Of a stretch of DNA of 64,000 nt, positions 33,628 through 44,235 are shown piece by piece. The translations under genes and the position numbers were made by a program. Origin of the DNA: Guadua angustifolia (taxonomy: Eukaryota > Streptophyta > Magnoliopsida > Poales > Poaceae). The stretch is from positions 372,001 through 436,000 of the forward strand of contig JAYEVE010000326.1 of the NCBI GenBank assembly GCA_036346375.1, given 5' to 3'. The notes under the pieces are model-generated. The model was not told the origin of the DNA, did no database searches, and saw only the letters and a program-made list of their open reading frames with translations. Every line of letters begins with the position of its first letter. Position 1 is the stretch's first letter.

Positions 33628-36600
33628 ATGAGGCGGCGCCATGGCTTCCTTTCTCAATCTATCCGAATGGCGTTACGGGCTAAATCGAGCTCGGCAGTCC
33701 GTAAGGAATTTACGAAGGATGAACAGGATTCTGCTAGGCGTCGGCTGTCATCTACAATTGAGGATATGGTGACTTCTTCACGTAGATTTGCTGTTCGTTC
33801 TGATGGTGGTAAATTCTGGGCTGCAAACAAGTATGTTCTCTCGGATTCTGTGGACAGCATTGGTAATCTTTTACCGGATGGGCAGGTACGTTCCTCTGAT
33901 TGTGCCGATTGTAAGAACAAGCCAGTTAAGTTTATGCAGGACATTCATCGTCCTAGTTCAATTCGCAATTCAAAAGGTAGCTGGCCTTGGAATAAAAAGA
34001 ATTCTTGGAAGGGACCTCTGCCAGCAGTGCGAAATCCTTTGCAATGTACGCTTGGGGATTTCTTGGTGCCTTTGATCGAGCAAAATACATCAAGATCTTG
34101 TTCTGAGGGTGGATCTGGGAGGCGTGTTCTTCGCGCGGAGTCTGTTGCTCCATCATTGTCGGAGTGGCCGAAATTACGGAATTCAAATTCTCTGCATCCT
34201 TCTGCGCTTGTTGGGCCGGTTGTTTTGATGGGCCAAAGGTCTGACAAGTCGGCTTGGTCTATTCGTAACCCTGGATTGGCGTTCCTTCATCGCAGACTGT
34301 CTCATCACGCGCCGTCTCTCTTTCGCCCGACTTATTCTCAAGTTGTCATGGCGAGTGGCGGTGCGGCGTCTGGTGGTGGCGATCGTCAGCAAGGCCGGTG
34401 GTTTGGAGGTCAGTTCCGTGGTGTTTGTGGTGGAGGTCGCCCCCATTGGTTTGCTGGTCGTGGCAGGGGCCGATATGGTGGTCGCGATTATGTTCAGGGG
34501 CATGGTGGGCGTAGCGGTTTTGTTAGCAATGCCGCGTTTGGTGGTGGGGGTCAGGCTGGGCGTGTGCATGCAAGTGGCTCTACCTGCAACGCCCCTGCAT
34601 GTGGCGCTCTTTCTGCGGAGAATTCTGGGATAAACAGGGGTATTATCTTTGGGAAGGCGGCTGAACAAGTTTCGTCTGATCAATTGAAGGAGCAGGGTGA
34701 AGGTTCTGCAAGTCAGGTCGGCAAATCTAAAGGTACTCTTTCTGTTAGTGAGCCTGCATTGAAGAAAACGAAGAAGTTTGTTCTCTGTTGTGAGATTTGT
34801 GAAGAAGAACATCTTACTCCTTAGTGTCCCTTATTATATGGTCCTAAGCCATCTGCTTCATTTAATGGGTTGGCTGGTGACGGGTTAGGATTTTTTCATA
34901 TTCCTTCTACTTCTGTCGTAAAGATGCCTTGCAAAATCTCGGCAACGGCCCTTATCACAATTGTTGAAGGTTCGGTGCCGGCGGAGCTAGTTAAAACCGA
35001 ATTGGCTCGGGCGATTCCTGTGCAATGGGATTGGGTTGTTAGGACTCATGGACCCAATTCATATATTGTCCCCTTTCCTAGTCAGGTTGAATTGCAACGC
35101 ATGATTAGTATGAAACGTCATCGTACAGATAATAATGAGGGGGTGATGTCCTTTGAGGAGTGGAATATGGAGATTAATCCTAAGCGGAAACTCCAAAAGG
35201 TCTGGGTTAATGTCTATGGAGTCCCATATTCGATTAGATCATTTTTATCGTTATGGGTGATTGGTTCTATTCTAGGGGCAACCCAGAAGGTGGACATGAG
35301 ATATATGCGGAAAACTGGAGTCGTTAGGCTGTTGGTTGCTGTCCTTGATGTTAATTGTATACCAGGGGATACTGACATAGTGGTTGATGATGGCTTATAT
35401 GAAATTTTCTTCAAAATTGAACAAGTGCTTAATGTCAATAATGGGGAATCCAATGAATTTGAGGACGCTGATGATCTTGATGACTTGGATAAACATACCA
35501 AAAAAGATGATGATCAAGAGATGGGAGATGCTGAAAAAGGAGATAATGAGGACTGTGCTGAGAACAAACAAAAGGGGATTGTTAGCTCTGGGAAGAGTTC
35601 TTTTCCAGGTTCGGCTTTTGGATATGAGAAAAATATAGCATGTGGTAATTCTGATGTTTCAGTTCAGGATATGGAAGAGATGAATAATATGGTTATCTTC
35701 AAAGGGGATAATAACGTGGAAGGAGACCAGCAAGTTATCTCTGTTAAAGATGGGCAAGATGATAGGGAGATGGAGTTGGCAATTATTCAACTGGAAGGGG
35801 TTGCTTCGGAGGTCCAGTGTTCTGACGGGGATATTTTCGCTGACAGGGAACCGAGCAAAGAGCATGGGAAGTTGCTTTCGGTTTCTGTGGAAGTGCTCCA
35901 ATCTGTGGATGTGGTTCAAGCTGAGGATTCTGTGGTAGATCAGGTTGTTGCGATTGACAACAACCAAATGGGGAAGGTTAGCTCTGGAAAAAGTTCTGTT
36001 CCAGGTTCGGCTGCTGGGTGTGAAAAAACTGTTGCATGTGGCAATTCTGATGCTTTAGTGCAGGATTTGGATGAGATGAATAATATGGTATTATTAGAAG
36101 GGGATAATAATGTGGAGGAAGACCAGCAGGTTATTTTTGTTAAAGATGGGCAAGGTGACAGTGCGATGGAGTTGGCAATTATTCAGCAGGAAGGGGGTAC
36201 TTCGGTGTTTTCTTGTTCTCATGGGGATTTTTTCGCTGACAGGGAACTGAGGGAAGAGCTTGGGCAATTGCTTCCGGTTTCTATGGACCAAGCTGTAGGT
36301 GTGGATCAAGCTGAGGATTCTGAGGTGGCTCAGGTTGCTATTTTGTCTGATCGTGATGTGTTGTCGGGTCAGCTGTTGAATGTTGCTGATGTGGCCGATA
36401 GGAATGTTGTTTGTTTGAAGGCTTTGGTGCCGGATAATACACAGTATCAGGTGGAGTTTGAAAGGGCTCCAGAATGCTTCCGGATGAAGGAGGAAGTTAT
36501 CTTGAGTGGCTCGGGCAAGATTTTGGACAAAGCTGTGGATTTGTCGAAGGCAAAAAATTCTCAGGTTTCTGTCCGTGCATCTGCTATTGGCAGTAAGTTT

Positions 36601-37557
36601 TCTGTGGTTAATGAGCAGCCGACAAATGGGGTTAACCAAGGTAACAGTAATTCTAAGTTGGCTTCTGAGAATGGGATTTCGGATCATTCTGTGGACTCGG
36701 GTTCTTCCTGTTTTCATAATACTGGGGAATTGGGTTCTGTCAGTATTGTGACTGGGGAAAATATGGAGGACGTTTTGTCTGCAGGGATGACGAATCTGGA
36801 GGTCAAGGAACATATGTTGGAGATTGAGCAGGCTGAAGGTGGGCAGTGTCAGGTTGACTATGCTGGTTTGGTTGCTGCTGATTGCATTAATAACAAGCTT
36901 CAAAAATTGCCACGACGCAAGCTGCAATTATTATGTAAGAACAATGGCATCAGGGCTAATATCTCCAATTTGGAGATGGTGCAGTCGCTGAAATTGCTAG
37001 ACACTATCATTGGTTGGGATGATGCTGATCTGTCTTCATCCGCGGGGCAATGCTTGTCGCCAGAACGTTCAAGCGTAAGGATTGTGGCTATGGGGGATGC
37101 TAATGTGATGGCAAAGGCGATGAATTTGGTGGATAAAAAGAATTCCTTCGTGTCAGGTAATTGCTCAACTTTACCATCTATTTCAAACTCTGAAATGTCT
37201 CTTCGGTTGGCTAAATTAGGTGTTTCAATGGGTGGAGACAGTACTGCTATTACTTCTTCTATTGCATTGATTAAAAATATTGAATTAGATAGGACTAGGG
37301 TCTTGGAAAAGAATAAGAGTGCTTATTCTAAAGTCTCCTCTCCTAAAATTAATCTGGATGAGGAGGATGAGGATTTAATTGACTTTCATCTCAAGCACAT
37401 TCGCAATGATCAGAATGTGTTTGAGGAGGGTATGGATCATATTTGTAGTGAATTGATTGCTACACCGCGTCGGAAAAAATTCAAATCCCGCAATATTGCT
37501 AGAGAGGGATTGAGTTCTAGAAAGCCAAAAACTTTATCTAAGCTGAGTTTCACATGA
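33628..37557 (+). pseudogene. LINE ORF1 (RNA-binding gag-like protein), one internal stop
   Basis: ORF1 proteins of plant L1 elements bind the element RNA. One frame stays open for about 1,309 codons except a single TAG at 34822-34824. From the N-terminus: a basic region, a Gly/Arg-rich RGG-type stretch (34349-34570, e.g. GRGRGRYGGRDY), a CCHC zinc knuckle starting CEICEEEH that is split by the TAG just before its last Cys, then an RRM-like DUF4283-type region (about 34920-35430, AIPVQWDWVVRTHGPNSYIV, KVWVNVYGVPYS). A long acidic linker with a 132-codon tandem duplication follows, then a basic C-terminus (PRRKKFKSRN). It is long for an L1 ORF1. An alternative start with better context is ATG 33641, in another frame. 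Confidence 0.8.
35585..36380 (+). repeat. In-frame 396-bp tandem duplication in LINE ORF1
   Basis: Two copies offset by exactly 396 bp (132 codons): GKSSFPGSAFGYEK at about 35593 and GKSSVPGSAAGCEK at about 35989; later MNNMVIFKGDNNVEGDQQV and MNNMVLLEGDNNVEEDQQV. The copies differ at many codons yet keep the frame, so the duplication predates this insertion and stayed coding for a time. Confidence 0.9.
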
Positions 37558-38250
37558 AGGGCATATTCTGGAATAGCAGAGGTCTTGGTGACTTGGCTAA
37601 ATATAGGTATGTAGAGGATATGGTAAAAGTTGAGCAACTTGATTTTGTTGCTCTTATTGAGACTGGTCGGGATCAGTTCTCGGATGGGGCATTAAAAAAG
37701 CTATGTGGTGGCAAAGATTTTATTTGGCATTGCATGGCGCCTCATGGTCGGTCAGGGGGCATGTCTTTGGGGTGGATCTAACGATTGTATGACATGGGAG
37801 CTATAGATGAAGGGAATTTTATATTAAGTTTACTCTTCAAATAAAAATGATGGTTTTAAATGGGTGCTAATCGCGGTATATGGTCCTGCTCAACAAGAGT
37901 TTAAGGACGCTTTTCTCACTGAAATGGCTCATATGTGTAGTAAAGAACAATTGCCGTATATTATAGGTGGGGATTTCAATATTATGCGAGGTCCGATGAA
38001 AAAACAAGAACTCCTTTGATTTTAAATGGCCCAATCTTTTCAACATGGTTATTCAATCGTTAGATCTCCAGAGATTAATTTGTCTCGTCGTCAAGATACT
38101 TGGGCAAGTAGTGGAGATAATCCAACTTTTGAAAAATTAGATAGAGTTCTGGTTTGTACTGAATGGGAAAATAAATTCCCCCTAACCACTGTGGAGGCAA
38201 GAGATAGGAGTATTTCCGATCATACACCTTTGATTTTGAATACTGGAGTC
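37554..38250 (+). pseudogene. LINE ORF2, apurinic-type endonuclease domain (broken)
   Basis: ORF2 starts at ATG 37554, overlapping the ORF1 stop as ATGA. The endonuclease nicks target DNA for primed reverse transcription. Visible motifs: FWNSRGLG with the metal/phosphate Asn, ALIETGRD with the catalytic Glu, then after a frameshift near 37775 AVYGPAQQ in another frame (about 37880), GGDFNIMRGP (about 37967) and finally ISDHTPLI (about 38212), the Ser-Asp-His end of the domain. At least three frame changes occur between 37775 and 38030. The same domain is cleaner in the truncated copy at 52662-53039 (minus). Confidence 0.85.
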
Positions 38251-41216
38251 TCGACTCGCCATAAGAATCAACCATTGTTCAAATTTGAACGTGGGTGGTT
38301 GATTCGAGATGGTTTTTATGACTTGGTAGCTGAAAAATGGCTATCAGAGACGAGAGGGGTGAATGCTATGGAACAATGGCAGAATAAAATAAGAACCCTC
38401 AGGCAATTTTTAAGAGGTTGGGCAAAAAACACAGCTGGTCATAACAAGAAGGAGAAGAGTAAAATTATTTCCATAATTGATGATCTTGATAAAAAGGCAG
38501 AACATAGCATTCTCTCGGACTATGAATTAAATTTAAAGAATTACCTCAAGGATAGAGTGGTCCATCTATTGAGGGAAGAGGAGATTAAATGGTATGAGCG
38601 GGCTAAAACAAAAGACCTTATGGAGGGTGATAATAACACGAAATATTTTCATTTGGTGGCTAATGGCAAGCACAGAAAGCAGCGCATTTTTCAATTAGAG
38701 CATGAAGATCGCATAATAGTAGGTGATGACGAGATGAAAGCACATGTTACAAATTATTATAAGAGCTTGTTTGGACCACCGGAAGAAAATAATTTTAGTC
38801 TGGTGGAAACTCATAATCATGATTTTCCTCAGGTTTCTAGTGAGGAAAATGCCATTCTCATGGAACCATTTTCTGAAACAGAGGTTAGGGAGGCGGTATT
38901 CCAAATGGAACATAATAAAGCTCCTGGTCCTGATGGTTTTCCAGCTGAATTTTATCAGTTGTTTTGGGAACTTATTAAAGGGGATCTGATGGCGTTGTTT
39001 ATTGATTTTTATCATGGAAACTTACCTCTGTTTAGTCTTAATTTTGGAATAATTACACTTCTTCCAAAAGTTAAAGAGGCAACAAGAATACAGCAATATA
39101 GACCCATATGTTTGCTCAATGTGAGTTTCAAAATTTTCACAAAAGTGGCTACAAATAGAATCATGGGAGTGGCCAACAAAGTTGTACGATCTTCACAAAC
39201 AGCTTTCATACCGGGTCGTAATATTATGGAAGGTGTAGTGATTTTACATGAAACTATTCATGAATTGCATTCTAAGAAGCTTAATGGTGTGGTATTGAAA
39301 CTTGATTTCGAAAAGGCCTATGATAAGGTTAAATGGTCTTTTCTTCAACAAACACTTCGTATGAAGGGATTCGGGCACCAATGGTGTTCCTGGATCAATC
39401 ATTTTGTTGCCGGGGGCAGCGTGGGCATTAAAGTTAATGATGATATTGGACATTATTTTCAAACCAAAAAAGGGTTACGGCAGGGTGATCCTATGTCACC
39501 AATTTCTTAATATTGTGGCGTATATGCTTGCCATCTTGATTAAGCGGCGATAAAGAAGATGGTCGATTCGGGCGTTATTCCTCATATCATAGAGGATGGC
39601 TTATCGATCCTTCAGTATGCAGATGACACTATTATTTTTATGGATCATGATATTGAGCAAGCTAAAAATATGAAGCTTTTGCTTTGTGTGTTTGAACAGT
39701 TATCGGGACTAAAGATCAACTTTCATAAAAGTGAAAATTTTTGCTTTGGTGAAGCTCGACAATATGAGCAAGTTTATACTGAATTGTTTGGATGTGCTAT
39801 AGGATCATATCCATTCAGATATTTAGGGATTCCGATGCATTATCACAAGCTTCGTAATGCGGATTGGGGTGTCATTGAGGATCGATTTAAAAGAAAATTA
39901 AGTACTTGGAAGGCTAAATACCTTTCCTATGGGGGTAGACTTGTACTTCTAAATTCTGTACTAAGCAGTTTACTTATGTTTATGATGTCTTTTTTTTGAA
40001 ATTCCCAAGGGTGTCATTCAAAAGTTGAATCTTTATCGATCTAGGTTTTTTTGGCAAGGCAATCATCATAAGAGGAAATATCGTCTTGCTAAGTGGGATA
40101 TGTTGTGTAGTCCTAAAGACCAAGGGGGTTTGAGTATTGTCGATTTGCATATTAAGAATAAATGCCTCCTAAGTAAATGGTTATTTAAGTTGTTGAATGA
40201 GGAGGGGATTTGGCAGACTTTACTTACAAATAAGTATCTAAGTTCTAAATGTTTGTCCCAAGTACATGTTAAACCTGGTGATTCACAATTTTGGAAAGGA
40301 CTTTGCAAAATTAAAGATGAATTCCTAGGTTGTGGATCCTTTCAGATAAGGGATGGTTCACAAGCTAGATTCTGGGATGACACGTGGATAGATTCTACAC
40401 CACTAAAGGATCAATTCCCAAGTTTGTATAATATTGCTCATCACCCTCATTTAGTGGTGGTGAAGGTGATGACTCAGATGCCTCCAAACATTACCTTTCG
40501 TCGCTTACTAACAGGGAACACATTGAATGCATGGTACAACTTAGTAGCAAAATTGGCTAATTGTCAGCTTACCATTGAAAGGGATATATTTCGATGGGAT
40601 TTACATCAAAATGGACAGTTCTCTGTCAGATCTATGTATAGTTATTGTATGAATAAGCATACTCCTTACAATTGTAAATTTATTTGGAAGTTGAAAATCC
40701 CTTTGAAAATTAAAATTTTTCTTTGGTATTTACAACGCGGAGTTATTTTAACAAAAGATAATCTAGCTAAAAGGAATTGGTATGGGGATCAGAAATGTTG
40801 TTTCTGTAATTGTAATGAAACAATAAGGCATCTCTTTTTCGATTGCCAACAATCAAAAGTAATATGGAGAGTTGTGCACATTGCTACCGGCCTATCACCG
40901 CCCAAATCCATTTCCAATATGCTTGGTCATTGGTTAACAGGCATTGAGAAGGATGTTCAAAAGTTGATTCTTGTTGGCGGTGTTGCTATGCTATGGGCTA
41001 TTTGATGTACACGAAATGATATCATTTTTGAGAAAAAGAAACATTCTACATTCATGCAAAGTTATCTTCAGAGGAACGTATTGGTCATGCAGTATTGGGC
41101 ATTATTGCAAAGATGAGCACAACAGGATCTGCCTCGTCAGCAAGCCAAGCTTTGGAGATCGTGACATTACAAATCTTCGCCAAGAATGAATGGAGAAGCA
41201 ATTATAGATTAGGCTT
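38251..41216 (+). pseudogene. LINE ORF2, reverse transcriptase and C-terminal zinc-binding region
   Basis: A long open stretch (38026-39510) runs through the linker (NTKYFHLVANGKHRKQ) into RT: NKAPGPDGFPAEFYQ, PKVKEATRIQQYRPICLLN, TAFIPGRNIMEG, LKLDFEKAYDKVKW and GLRQGDPMSP. A frameshift near 39506 precedes the catalytic LQYADDTIIF (39609-39640) and LKINFHKSE; YLGIPM follows. A second shift near 40000 leads to the C-terminal region, ending with the plant LINE zf-RVT-type block WKLKIPLKIKIFLW, CCFCNCNETIRHLFFDC. The last residues continue in another frame to about 41216. RT catalytic Asp residues (FADD-type) are retained, but the frame is broken at least three times. Confidence 0.92.
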
Positions 41217-41347
41217 TTAATTTGCGATCCTTATATCACGCTTCGATTATTGTTATTTCGATATGACATTTGTATGAACTTGGTCGTATGCTTTGGCAGA
41301 GACCGGATTTAAATCCTTTATCTAAATTTTTTTTTTTGATAAGAAGT

Positions 41348-41830
41348 AGTAATAGAGCATAAGTAATCATAAATAAATAGATGGCATGCTATCATAAACA
41401 TTTAAAAACTTAGCAAAGTCCTTTTACCGGTCAACCGAGTATGGATTCTTCATCCACACACTTTCCAACCAATTTTCTAAAAAATATAAAATTACTTATT
41501 ATGGGATATAACTAAGCGATGTTAATGGCCTAGGAAATGTCAATTCGAATAGGATTTATACTAATTTGCCCACATGATATGGTCATCTCATAATATTTGC
41601 CATGATACGCTTCTCATAGCGTGCGACTAAGAGATCATGACATAACTTTTACATTACCGGTTCTAACAACAAACTGCCCATTGCTGCACTTTTTAAGATA
41701 AGAAGTACCCCTCCAATATCCCAGGAGTTCAAATGTTGGTAAACTATGCTTACCCAGCAATGGTCCTTCGAGTCAAGTAGTATACCCTCTATGTCCACAG
41801 TAGCCGAATATCACATATCAGCTGCTACAT
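41348..41830 (-). repeat. Old family A LTR fragment (right half)
   Basis: It continues the copy interrupted by the LINE: AGAGATCATGACATAAC and TTTTACATTACCGGTTCTAAC correspond to GAGATCATAACATAACTG.. and the following block near 54630, and GTTGGTAAACTATGCTTACCC to the CAGCTTTACCC region. Divergence is high. Confidence 0.4.
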
Positions 41831-41853
41831 ATAATTTTGTTGTTAGTTGACAA

Positions 41854-42056
41854 TGAACGGCGGCTGCCACGAAGATCAGGCAGAGGTGGTACCACGTGTC
41901 CCGGTGAGCCCCAACACCATCATGCTGTTCGAGGAGGCCGGCGGCGACCCGTCAAAGGTCAACTTCAAGACGGCCGGACCATCTCCACTGTTGACTTGGC
42001 CAAGGGCCAATGCGGCGAGTTTTTATTTAGGTAAGGTTAGTGCTCTTTGCAAATAA
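41854..42056 (+). CDS. Gene-like fragment, possible captured exon
   Basis: A GC-rich island in AT-rich surroundings, opening with ATG AAC GGC GGC TGC CAC. The frame from 41854 gives NGGCHEDQAEVVPRVPVSPN and continues through NTIMLFEEAGGDPSKVNFK. A one-base shift after that point gives ISTVDLAKGQCGEFLFR from the other frame, which looks more natural. A GTAAGG splice-donor-like sequence lies at 42030. I do not recognise the protein. Composition and isolation suggest a host gene piece carried here, perhaps by the Helitron-like element ending at 42109. Confidence 0.3.
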
Positions 42057-42080
42057 ATTTTTTTATTACAAATTGAGTTT

Positions 42081-42109
42081 TCGTTGCAACGCACGGGCAC
42101 ATAGCTAGT
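42081..42109 (+). mobile_element. Candidate Helitron 3' terminus
   Basis: CGTTGCAACGCACGGGCA followed by TAGCTAGT resembles the grass Helitron 3' end: GC-rich hairpin remnant a few bases before CTRRT (here CTAGT, 42105-42109). The left half of the usual CCCGT...ACGGG hairpin is mutated and the next base is G rather than the expected T, so this is an eroded end. The 5' TC end was not found. Confidence 0.45.
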
Positions 42110-42231
42110 GTAGTTGAATTGGAAGTTCTTCAGATTGAGCTAGCTCTTTGGGCCGAAAAGTTTTTTGAAGCGAGTGGCACCTTGTGTTAACAATTACATG
42201 TGTTCCTATGAGAGAACGTTTTATGACGCCA

Positions 42232-42470
42232 TATAAGTAGGTAATACATTCTTATATAACGTTCTGGTATGAATAAAGAGCATGTGTACAGTTGGGCAGA
42301 ATAATTAGCTTCCATACAATGGCCTGTTATTGATGTTTTTTCGAAATCTAATAACCACGTATTGCATTTTTATATAATGCTTTGGCATGGCTAAAGAGCA
42401 TAAGTACATTTGGACAGAGTAATTATTCTGTATATAACGATGTCCTACTGATGTTTTTCGAAATGTAAAC
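42232..42470. repeat. Diverged tandem duplication, about 118-bp period
   Basis: Two successive units share TTATATAAYG, GGYATGRMTAAAGAGCATRWGTACA, CAGARTAATTA and GATGTTTTTTCGAAAT, in the same order with about 80% apparent identity. Non-coding. Confidence 0.6.
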
Positions 42471-42891
42471 TAACTCGCAGTATAGGGAGATATGCGTTGG
42501 CCTGCTATATTCGAGCGAAAGAAGAAGCGCTGCAGATGTTCTCTGATGAATAATACGCATATACATCGACATAGAAGTGTTATCTAGCAAACAGAATTAT
42601 AGATTTGGCAGCAAAGGTAGAGACACAGCCTTTAAGTGAGCGCGGGATGTAAGTTATATATAGAACTAGTGTTATGGTTTAAGCTGGCTGGAGCTGGATG
42701 ACTGATACCGTTGTCATGTGTTGGAGCACGCTGGCTGGAAGCAAAGCCGAGTGACAGCCGTGTTGTTCGTCTTGGTATGCTGATAGGAGTGGTTTATGAC
42801 TTGGACGGATAATGTTGTAAAGAGAAAATACGATATATGGAGGAAAACAGAAGGATAACTTGGTACGACTATATAGATTTAGGGTATGTTT
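42471..42891. other. No gene seen
   Basis: AT-rich sequence with a GCTGGCTGGAGC-type short repeat near 42680-42750. No coding motif, terminal repeat or RNA gene recognised. Confidence 0.5.
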
Positions 42892-43067
42892 GGTAGGGTT
42901 CTAACTTCACTAAATCCATAGAGCTCGAGCAAGTACATTAAGAGTATTTAGATTGATCATCTTGTTTATATTTTAGACCAAAAATATAAACTTAATTCAC
43001 TTTATTTTAGCCTACAAATTTCAGATCTCAGGTGAAACTAGGATCTGAAGCTTTACCAAATAGGCCC
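42892..43067. mobile_element. Tourist-like MITE, 176 bp
   Basis: GGGTATGTTTGGTA at the left and TACCAAATAGGCCC at the right are imperfect inverted ends of the GGSCYTRTTTGGTA class common in grass PIF/Harbinger MITEs. The flanks are TTA (left) and TTG (right), consistent with a mutated 3-bp duplication. Non-coding. Confidence 0.6.
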
Positions 43068-43504
43068 TTGTAATCTTACAACAGTAGTTCACATGTGCCG
43101 AGCGCAACAGAGTAAATACATCGTTGTACAAACTGCTTGCCATATGGTCTGTACAATAGGGGAAGCGAAGGGTTTCATTAGAAGGAGAACACAAAATAAT
43201 TCTGCATTAGTTAGCACAGAGCAAAGCATAAGGGTATATAATTATGCATTTTTTTCTAAGCATAATAGCACTGCCCGTAGGCTGTACAACAAAATACTGA
43301 TAGTTGCGAAAGGAGACGTGGGACAAAAGATTCAGGCATATCTGTGAGTCCTGAAGCAGAAGCAAGGCATGGTGGTATGTACAGGCAAAGCGATCAGCCT
43401 CACTGTAAGGAAATTATTGAGGAATCAGTATAAGACACTGGGGTACTTGACTATTTTTTTTTTCGGTAATAACTACTATGGGTGATCAATATACTACGGC
43501 ATAC
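43068..43504. other. No gene supported
   Basis: An 84-codon plus frame at 43093-43347 exists but shows no motif. Nothing else stands out. Confidence 0.4.
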
Positions 43505-43580
43505 CTCATCTGCTATATCGCCTTTGATATTAGGGAAGAGCTCCTTTGCGACCTTAGGTTTTTTGTCATCATACATTGCT
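43505..43580 (-). pseudogene. Isolated exon-like fragment with splice signals
   Basis: On the minus strand a 76-bp open segment is bounded by an acceptor-like TCTTTACAG and a donor-like GAG|GTATGCC. It encodes AMYDDKKPKVAKELFPNIKG and DIADE, a hydrophilic, coding-looking peptide. I do not recognise the source gene. Presence of intron borders argues for DNA-level capture rather than retroposition. Confidence 0.4.
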
Positions 43581-44235
43581 CTGTAAAGAACAATATTATT
43601 GGCAGTCACAGCAGTAAGTAGCTCATATAATATTTTCTTAATAACCTATGAACAGACCAAAAAAATATAACTGCTTGTGCCGAACAGAGCGGTTCCTTGT
43701 ACCGTTTTTTGGATGAGCTGGCCAATTCTGTTTCTTTAAACATAATAGTTTCTTCGTGGCTTCTCTTTTCAGAATGTGCTGAAGGCGCGGCTTCCTAAGA
43801 GGTATAAAAATAATTGCATATAAAAAACACCAGTATTTTGGGAGATACCGTAGGAGCGAACATATTTCTTACCACTAGAGCATTAGTAACTGTTAGTGTT
43901 GGAGGAGTAGATGGTACCGTAGTCGCAATAGCAGAACAGATGGTGGCGGTAAGAGCAAGCATAGTAAGGCCACCTCAATTGGCTCTTAGCCTGTACACAT
44001 CAGTTTTAAAAGGTGAGAAAAAGAGAAGAGAGTTGTCTCTTATTTAATAACTAGCTTTGCACGAGAGCATAGGTAGATTATATTTATGTACAAAAGAGAG
44101 GAGATAGTTATTGCATAATATTTAGAAATAACTTTTAGAGACAAAGTTATCGTACAAGCTGACTTTTAGTTTACTATTAGCCAGTAACCGGTTTTGTTAT
44201 TATTTGCCCTAATGACATAGGGAAATACTACTCAC
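43581..44235. other. Probable intronic or downstream part of the RPA-like relic
   Basis: Between two minus-strand coding remnants. One minus frame near 43800-43990 is open and Thr/Ala/Val-rich (ALTATICSAIATTVPSTPPT) but not recognisable. At 44047 the minus strand reads GCAAAGCTAGT followed by T, which could be a Helitron CTRRT end; the upstream hairpin is not convincing. Confidence 0.3.

Larger units (their letters stand above)
33541..41334 (+). mobile_element. Nearly full-length L1-type LINE, 7.8 kb
   Basis: The element is flanked by the 13-bp direct repeat TTTGATAAGAAGT (33528-33540 and 41335-41347), the duplication made by LINE insertion. It has a short 5' UTR, ORF1 (33628-37557), ORF2 (37554 to about 41216) with endonuclease, reverse transcriptase and zf-RVT-like tail, and a 3' end CCGGATTTAAATCCTTTATC. 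The last bases are AAA followed by a run of T's rather than a plain poly(A). The same 3' end occurs in the truncated relative at 51354-53067, showing the two are one family. Both ORFs are mutated, so this copy is dead. Confidence 0.93.

Noticed and set aside
34183..34812. 209-codon minus frame
   Set aside because: Antisense shadow of the Gly/Arg-rich part of LINE ORF1.
36094..36927. 277-codon minus frame opposite LINE ORF1
   Set aside because: Antisense shadow of a well-supported ORF1 with recognisable domains.
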